From contig JAUILN010000008.1 of the NCBI GenBank assembly GCA_030432695.1, positions 62,001 through 126,000 on the forward strand: DNA of 64,000 nucleotides, given 5' to 3'. The stretch comes from a bacterium (GTDB lineage: Bacteria; Planctomycetota; UBA1135; UBA2386). The notes under the pieces were generated by a model that had not been told where the DNA came from, searched no databases, and saw nothing but the letters and a program-made list of their open reading frames with translations. The position numbers were made by a program, and so were the translations under genes. Below, piece after piece: positions 61,201 through 64,000 of this stretch; within the stretch, counting starts at the first letter, position 1; each line of letters opens with the position of its first letter.

Positions 61201-62043
61201 ACGCAATTGCTCGACATCGGGATCGAAGGTGACGGCGCGCACGACCTGTCGCACGTTGCCGGCCTTGTCGACGGCCTCGATCAGCAGGTCGTTGCGCCCG
61301 GGGACGAGCGGCACGCTCGGCACGAAGAACGTGCGATTACTGACAGCGGCGGCAACCCCATTGACCGTCACGGTGACGTCATCCGCATTGATGGTCGCTC
61401 CGGGGATCACGTCGTTGACGGTCCCAGCGACGGACACCTGGGCACTCGGGGGCGGAGGCGGGGGCGGATCCGTAGGTGACCCGAAACTGCCGCCTGGGTC
61501 GAGCTGGCCATCCGTCGGCGGCGGAGAGGACGGAATGATGCGCTCCCCCTCGCGTGGCGTCTCGATGACGATGGTCGGCGGCGAGGTGTCACGCCGCACG
61601 GTGACGGCGGCAACGGCCTCCGAGGGGCCCGTCGCTATGGCAGTCAGCGTATTGGTACCCTCGAAGACCGGCACGGTCACCTCGAAGGCATCGCCGTTCA
61701 ACGTCGCCGAAACGCCATTGACGCGGACTTCGTTGGCCCGCGGCGCGGTTCCACGCACGACGAGTTCCACGGCGTTCGTGACCTCTCCGTCGCTCGGAGC
61801 GGAAATCTGGATGCCGAACTCCGCTCCCCGCCGCCGGCTCTTACTGCATCCGCTCGTGAGAACCAGAATCGCGACCAGGACAAGGCCGATCGACGACCGC
61901 CCGAATTCCTGCGAGCGGGCGTCGCCCTGCTTCGCTGGGATGGCCCGCCTCGCTGGGATGACCTGCTTCGCTGGGATGGGCTCGACCCACAGATCTCGAG
62001 CGTGCCCATCTCGAACGTACATATCTCGATCTCGACCGCACAT
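58252..62043 (-). CDS. Large lipoprotein with Ig-like repeats and a C-terminal tyrosinase-like copper domain
   Basis: 1263 residues from the first possible ATG (62043; a TAG lies nine codons upstream). The lipobox LVAILVLTSGC places Cys66 late, because 18-bp and 15-bp repeats lengthen the N-terminus. Ig-like and Big domains follow (about 75-480), a carboxypeptidase-regulatory domain (SGTVVDNAGNPIDGVPVEIE) and further beta domains. Residues about 965-1155 resemble tyrosinases/hemocyanins: GRWHMGATM (His998), FLLWHRNYIDAH (His1039), HPWHNLGHVDIA (His1110, His1114) and VFWRWHTTVD (His1144). The CuB site looks complete. At CuA the middle His, expected nine residues before His1039, is Tyr1030, so copper binding or activity may differ. 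A terminal Ig-like domain follows. First gene of the operon. Confidence 0.85.
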   Translation of the reverse strand: MCGRDRDMYVRDGHARDLWVEPIPAKQVIPARRAIPAKQGDARSQEFGRSSIGLVLVAILVLTSGCSKSRRRGAEFGIQISAPSDGEVTNAVELVVRGTAPRANEVRVNGVSATLNGDAFEVTVPVFEGTNTLTAIATGPSEAVAAVTVRRDTSPPTIVIETPREGERIIPSSPPPTDGQLDPGGSFGSPTDPPPPPPPSAQVSVAGTVNDVIPGATINADDVTVTVNGVAAAVSNRTFFVPSVPLVPGRNDLLIEAVDKAGNVRQVVRAVTFDPDVEQLRLVLVGGNGQRGAVRTTLPSPLTVLALDQQGQPIAGRPLRFRVARGDGRIGASADRREVLMLTGADGRASIPFTLGTRSGEGFHRVLVESPGTVTSAEFCATARAGQPATTSAVEFPPGRAPVDEELRLPLSVIVCDASGNCRAGVPVSFRVTEGGGLVDGQAELVAPTDPDGIARASFRLGPDAGLNEVQVNFVGSLGLPVRFRIEGLVPGAIADTSVSGTVVDNAGNPIDGVPVEIEPNGPMATTGQDGRFFIPEITPGATRVAVLGSRTPGNPDLPDIEFLVEAVAGADNPLHQVVTLPAVNPKVMVGGAQDVDLSIPGVPGFRIRVFANSTTRPDGTRGPLLMSSSQVKFDRVPMPPPQGSNPIIVGTLQPGGTHFDPPAQVIYPNSQGLAPGDVADVFAFHHDIGQFVNVGPATVSDDGSVARTDPGFGLLQSGWHCLIRIPGPTGECRNSCTGSLSWTITQNGSGSGTGVITLCGAVMPDDRMQASVTANFSPAGGSFDAGSSWTSSDPDVVAIVGAASGTGTVTIEGVAGGTATLTSPVYRIPGTGGQPDETCQVSVEARVMRVLIKDRMGAVLTGPVTTERVAVMTRLSAEVEPTTPVTGFEWTVGGNALRTYEHDIDNAALHRPIMLTAADRTADTLDFVWRDEGTHEVAVEVEVNGVTCRSSLDFMVTHESDPNRLVYCNRAAMDYDRRNPDGTASTYRALENHGRWHMGATMVSDRDPGGTPTSSGSSWGNSGMMGTSYNGTAFLLWHRNYIDAHIAWRGTFGVSTPSLATPAPGGRPRPPYLQEAPTTTQADPVYGYVRLGEFGNIDELGDVVVHPWHNLGHVDIAAGSGFGDMGFENTAPAAPESVFWRWHTTVDSVRTDFEGLDGPNRASVILLDPAPGAEVAAGYEFITVVFDLPVSFRAPAHNRVQIAADALHIDGIEVLGMDEAPGFEGRQQAFRFRVAPLSAGEYSLSLEGTRSFEDRRWRFSVR
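61925..61978. repeat. Three tandem 18-bp units inside the lipoprotein gene
   Basis: On the plus strand, units at 61925-61942, 61943-61960 and 61961-61978 all end CTCGCTGGGATG or TTCGCTGGGATG. On the coding (minus) strand they encode IPAKQV, IPARRA and IPAKQG at residues about 23-40. In-frame unit length keeps the gene open. Confidence 0.88.
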
Positions 62044-62050
62044 ATCTCGA
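61985..62050. repeat. Four 15-bp units plus a 6-bp remnant over the start codon
   Basis: Each unit ends ATCTCGA on the plus strand: 61985-61999, 62000-62014, 62015-62029 and 62036-62050, with a TCTCGA remnant at 62030-62035. Two units carry CATATCTCGA, so each offers an ATG on the minus strand (62043 and 62022). The array covers the translation start of the tyrosinase-like lipoprotein gene. Confidence 0.88.
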
Positions 62051-62668
62051 CCGTCCCGGACTTGGATCTAGGATGTGGGGAAATCGCGAGAGCGCAACCC
62101 GAGGTCCCCAGGGAACGAGCTTCTTCTACTCGCCGCATGACGTATCACGATCCGGATGAGTCGTCAAGGCAATCTCACCGCCACGCACGCCGCGGTTCGG
62201 TCGGTTCGGGCACGATGCCTGATCGAGGACGATCTCGAGCTCCGCGGCTGAGCAGTCCCGATACGCGCTGCGCGGCTCGCGCACCCAGCTCGCCCAGGAT
62301 CCGACCTACGGACGCCGGACTCCGCACCCGGAGCTCGCCTGCCGTGCCGGTCAAACCGAGCGACACCGACTCGGTGCCAGGAACGACGTGCCGCCCGACC
62401 ATATGACCCAGGACCATGGGCCTGTATATAGAATAGCAAGAACTCGGTCGATCCAGCGCATCTGCCCAGACATGACATATGACGAATCGGCGGTTACCGG
62501 ATCGCGCTCACCGATCACCGCATCGGTCACCACGAAACAGGCGATCGAACCGCCCCTCGACTCTCTCCTCAGCGTGCGCCGAGACGCCCGCCCGGCCGCA
62601 CGAGAGCAACCGGGGTAACGTCACGGCGAGCGCAAGGCCCACCTCGTCGCGAGCTACAATCCGCACGT
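62044..62668. other. Intergenic region, no confident gene
   Basis: About 625 bp upstream of the tyrosinase-like operon. Composition is less G/C-biased than the neighbouring genes, with an AT-rich patch at about 62424-62440. A short minus-strand frame at 62175-62417 (80 codons) has partly coding-like codons (LGLTGTAGELRVRSPASVG) but no recognised family and no SD. Otherwise only the possible promoter for the operon was seen. Confidence 0.4.
62139..62167 (-). promoter_or_regulatory. Candidate sigma70-type promoter for the copper/surface operon
   Basis: On the minus strand TTGACG (62167-62162) and TACGTC (62144-62139) are spaced by exactly 17 bases, about 95 bases before the start codon at 62043. 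The -35 match is good, the -10 match weak. Confidence 0.28.
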
Positions 62669-63250
62669 TCATGCTTCTTGTTGGCCGCAACTCACCACAT
62701 CACTGCAACGCCCCACGGGTCGATATCGACCCGGAATGACGGACACACAACTCGGAGTCGAGAGGCTCGCAAGCAGCAGCACTTCCGAGACCGTCGAACC
62801 GCTCACCCCGAGGACCGTTGATCGGTCGAAGTGTAGTTCGCCGATATGGACAGAAGGGAAATCGTCGACCACCTCAGCACAGGGAATCCGCCAGCAGCCC
62901 CGCGTGCTGGTGCTCGAGGCGCGGACGACGGCGAGACTGTTGGGATCAGAGGCTCCGAAGACGCGGGCGGCGAAGACCCACCATTGGCTCCCACCACCAA
63001 TCACACCGCCCACCACAGACTGCTTGCTATCGAGGACGGTGCAGATCGAGCCGTATCCGATAAGGCAGACCACAATCCATGCCGGACGCATGATGCAGTC
63101 GGCGACGATGCCGCGGGAGCCGCCCGACAAGGCGACCCCAACCTGCGTATCGCGGGACTGAAAATCGGTCACCACGATCCGATCCGAAGTGATCACGCCC
63201 ACCGAGCCCGACAGCGAGGGAGGCGACGCATGGAACTTCGAAAGCAGCAC
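62669..63250 (-). CDS. Possible remnant of a beta-helix-like protein
   Basis: A 193-codon minus-strand frame from a GTG at 63250, codon-biased but less so than the neighbours. It reads as repeating short strands and turns: VGVITSDRIVVTDFQSRD, QVGVALSGGSRGIVADCIM, VVCLIGYGSICTVLDSK, VVGGVIGGGSQWWVFAARVF and HFDRSTVLGVSGSTVSEVLL. This rhythm resembles a right-handed parallel beta-helix. The same frame stays open upstream to about 63323 (TAFANGTSIIDPIDCHGC) without a start codon, and no signal peptide is present, so the 5' end is probably missing or frameshifted. Downstream no partner is seen. It may be a decayed or horizontally acquired gene; a spurious frame cannot be excluded. Confidence 0.4.
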   Translation of the reverse strand: MLLSKFHASPPSLSGSVGVITSDRIVVTDFQSRDTQVGVALSGGSRGIVADCIMRPAWIVVCLIGYGSICTVLDSKQSVVGGVIGGGSQWWVFAARVFGASDPNSLAVVRASSTSTRGCWRIPCAEVVDDFPSVHIGELHFDRSTVLGVSGSTVSEVLLLASLSTPSCVSVIPGRYRPVGRCSDVVSCGQQEA

Positions 63251-63671
63251 GCATCCGTGACAGTCGATCGGATCGATGATCGAAGTCCCATTCGCGAACG
63301 CCGTACGTACCGAAGTCGAGGTCCTCGATCAGGAACCTCGACGGGACGGCGCGGACCTTGGGAGCAGCCGCTGGGAACACATGGACGGCCGACCCAGTGT
63401 GTCCTCTTGGATCGCGCGGTGATGGGGAGAGGATCCCGGGCCGGGCAGCGCAGACCAGCCGACGACTCCTGGGCTTCCTGCGCGGATGAGGAGACTCCTG
63501 GTGGGCACGGCCCGCAACCGCCTCTTCGAACGAATCTCCGCTGCCAAGGACATTTCCAGGCCCGAACCGGGACATCATGCCGAGCGCGGATCCATCTCGC
63601 CAGCGCGCTTCGGCACCCCCACCCCGTCCGGACCTTCCAGTAGCACCCGCCCAGCCGCCGATGACAGAGGC
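63251..63671. other. Region without a confident gene
   Basis: About 420 bp between the beta-helix-like frame and the membrane protein gene. Near 63324 the coding-like minus frame meets a stop, and other frames show no convincing protein, consistent with a truncated or frameshifted 5' part of the minus-strand gene. No repeat or hairpin stood out. Confidence 0.4.
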
Positions 63672-64000
63672 GTGAGCGTCGCGTTCGTCCTGTACCTGGC
63701 CTACCACGTGCTCGCCCTGGCGCTGGCGCTATGGGCGGTCGTGTCGGCGTCGCGGTCGATCCCCGAGCATCGGGCCGCGCACCGGGCGTGGGCCCTGCTC
63801 GCCGGCATGCTCACGCCCCTCGCGCTCCTGGTCGCGGCTCTGTCGGTGCCGCTAGGCCATCCCGGCCTGCGCGCGCTCGGCGTGCTGCTGCCCCTGCTCA
63901 CGGTCGCCGGCACGGCGGCCAGCGTGGTGACGCTGTCGGGTCAGGGTTTCGCGCTACGATTGGTCCATCTGCCCGTGCTGCTGTGGAACGGCGCATTGGC
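63672..64000 (+). CDS. Multi-pass membrane protein, N-terminal part (runs off the window)
   Basis: Open from a GTG at 63672 (AGAGG just upstream) to the window edge, 109 full codons. Three hydrophobic segments are visible: FVLYLAYHVLALALALWAVV (about 5-24), ALLAGMLTPLALLVAALSVP and LGVLLPLLTVAGTAASVV. Codon use is strongly G/C-ending like the core genes, unlike the region to its left. The family is not recognisable from this part. Confidence 0.66.
   Translation, partial: MSVAFVLYLAYHVLALALALWAVVSASRSIPEHRAAHRAWALLAGMLTPLALLVAALSVPLGHPGLRALGVLLPLLTVAGTAASVVTLSGQGFALRLVHLPVLLWNGAL

Noticed and set aside
61698..62138. Alternative minus-strand frame across the repeats at the start of the tyrosinase-like gene
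   Set aside because: It leaves the lipobox and the Ig-like domains out of frame and becomes Ser/Arg-rich, so it is a shadow of the repeat array.
62373..62381. GGTGCCAGG, similar to the core of the dispersed hairpin element
   Set aside because: Nine matching bases without the CGAAGAC/GTCTTCG arms; could be chance.
62175..62417. Short minus-strand frame of 80 codons
   Set aside because: Some coding-like codons but no SD, no family and a low-complexity Arg-rich end; kept only as a note in the intergenic entry.
62424..62440. TATATAGAAT-like AT-rich patch as a promoter
   Set aside because: No properly spaced -35 element on either strand and no gene start at a suitable distance.

Overview
The window is 64 kb of very GC-rich DNA with strong G/C bias at third codon positions. 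The gene content points to a free-living, environmental member of the Planctomycetota; this is an inference from content, since no rRNA or marker set is present. Evidence: two sulfatases, a DUF1552/DUF1592 cytochrome-type pair, a Tat-exported Gfo/Idh/MocA oxidoreductase next to a PmoA-like (DUF6807) protein and a DUF1080-like lipoprotein, a cytochrome c/PHM-like copper protein with an EF-hand tail, and many secreted propeller, HEAT and Ig-like proteins. I found no tRNA, rRNA, CRISPR array, prophage or intact insertion sequence.

Layout. 1-621 is the 5' part of citrate synthase (minus). 838-8004 holds a small secreted protein, then a minus-strand set: HEAT-like protein, PmoA-like protein, Gfo/Idh/MocA oxidoreductase, DUF1080-like lipoprotein and a DCC-lipase maturation factor fusion; three of these genes are joined by stop/start overlaps. 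8126-12862 is the most striking unit: a tight five-gene minus-strand operon of soluble PAS histidine kinase, Roadblock/LC7 protein, ODP-type diiron metallo-beta-lactamase-fold protein, REC-DUF4388 response regulator, and a ParA-type ATPase ending in a second Roadblock-like domain. It looks like an uncharacterised oxygen- or redox-responsive signalling and positioning module. 13007-23655 holds a secreted protein, ribokinase, proline iminopeptidase, a sulfatase, an SGNH hydrolase, a propeller protein, an unknown conserved secreted protein and a second sulfatase with a variant active-site motif. 23804-36690 holds DUF1552, DUF2911 (opposite strand), DUF1592, a giant hybrid sensor kinase with periplasmic propellers, and a DUF6259-like secreted protein. 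36775-52822 holds a rhodanese-MoeB protein, a frameshifted HEAT gene, a redoxin/copper-monooxygenase pair, several unknown secreted proteins and lipoproteins, exodeoxyribonuclease III, a WD40-type protein, a FAD oxidoreductase and a tandem pair of small lipoproteins.

52831-62043 is a second remarkable minus-strand operon. A 1263-residue multidomain lipoprotein with a tyrosinase-like type-3 copper domain is followed by a HEAT protein, a SCO1/SenC-like copper chaperone and a thrombospondin-type-3/IgGFc-binding-like surface protein, all joined by 4-base stop/start overlaps. A small beta-domain gene, broken by a perfect 17-bp tandem duplication, follows. Two adjacent minisatellites cover the first codons of the lipoprotein gene. 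62044-63671 is less G/C-biased and may carry remnants of a beta-helix protein. A membrane protein gene begins at 63672 and runs off the window.

Two intergenic inverted repeats (about 18000 and 36695) share CGAAGAC/GTCTTCG arms and a GGCACC core and look like one dispersed hairpin family. Domain names come from recognising motifs by eye; no database search was run.
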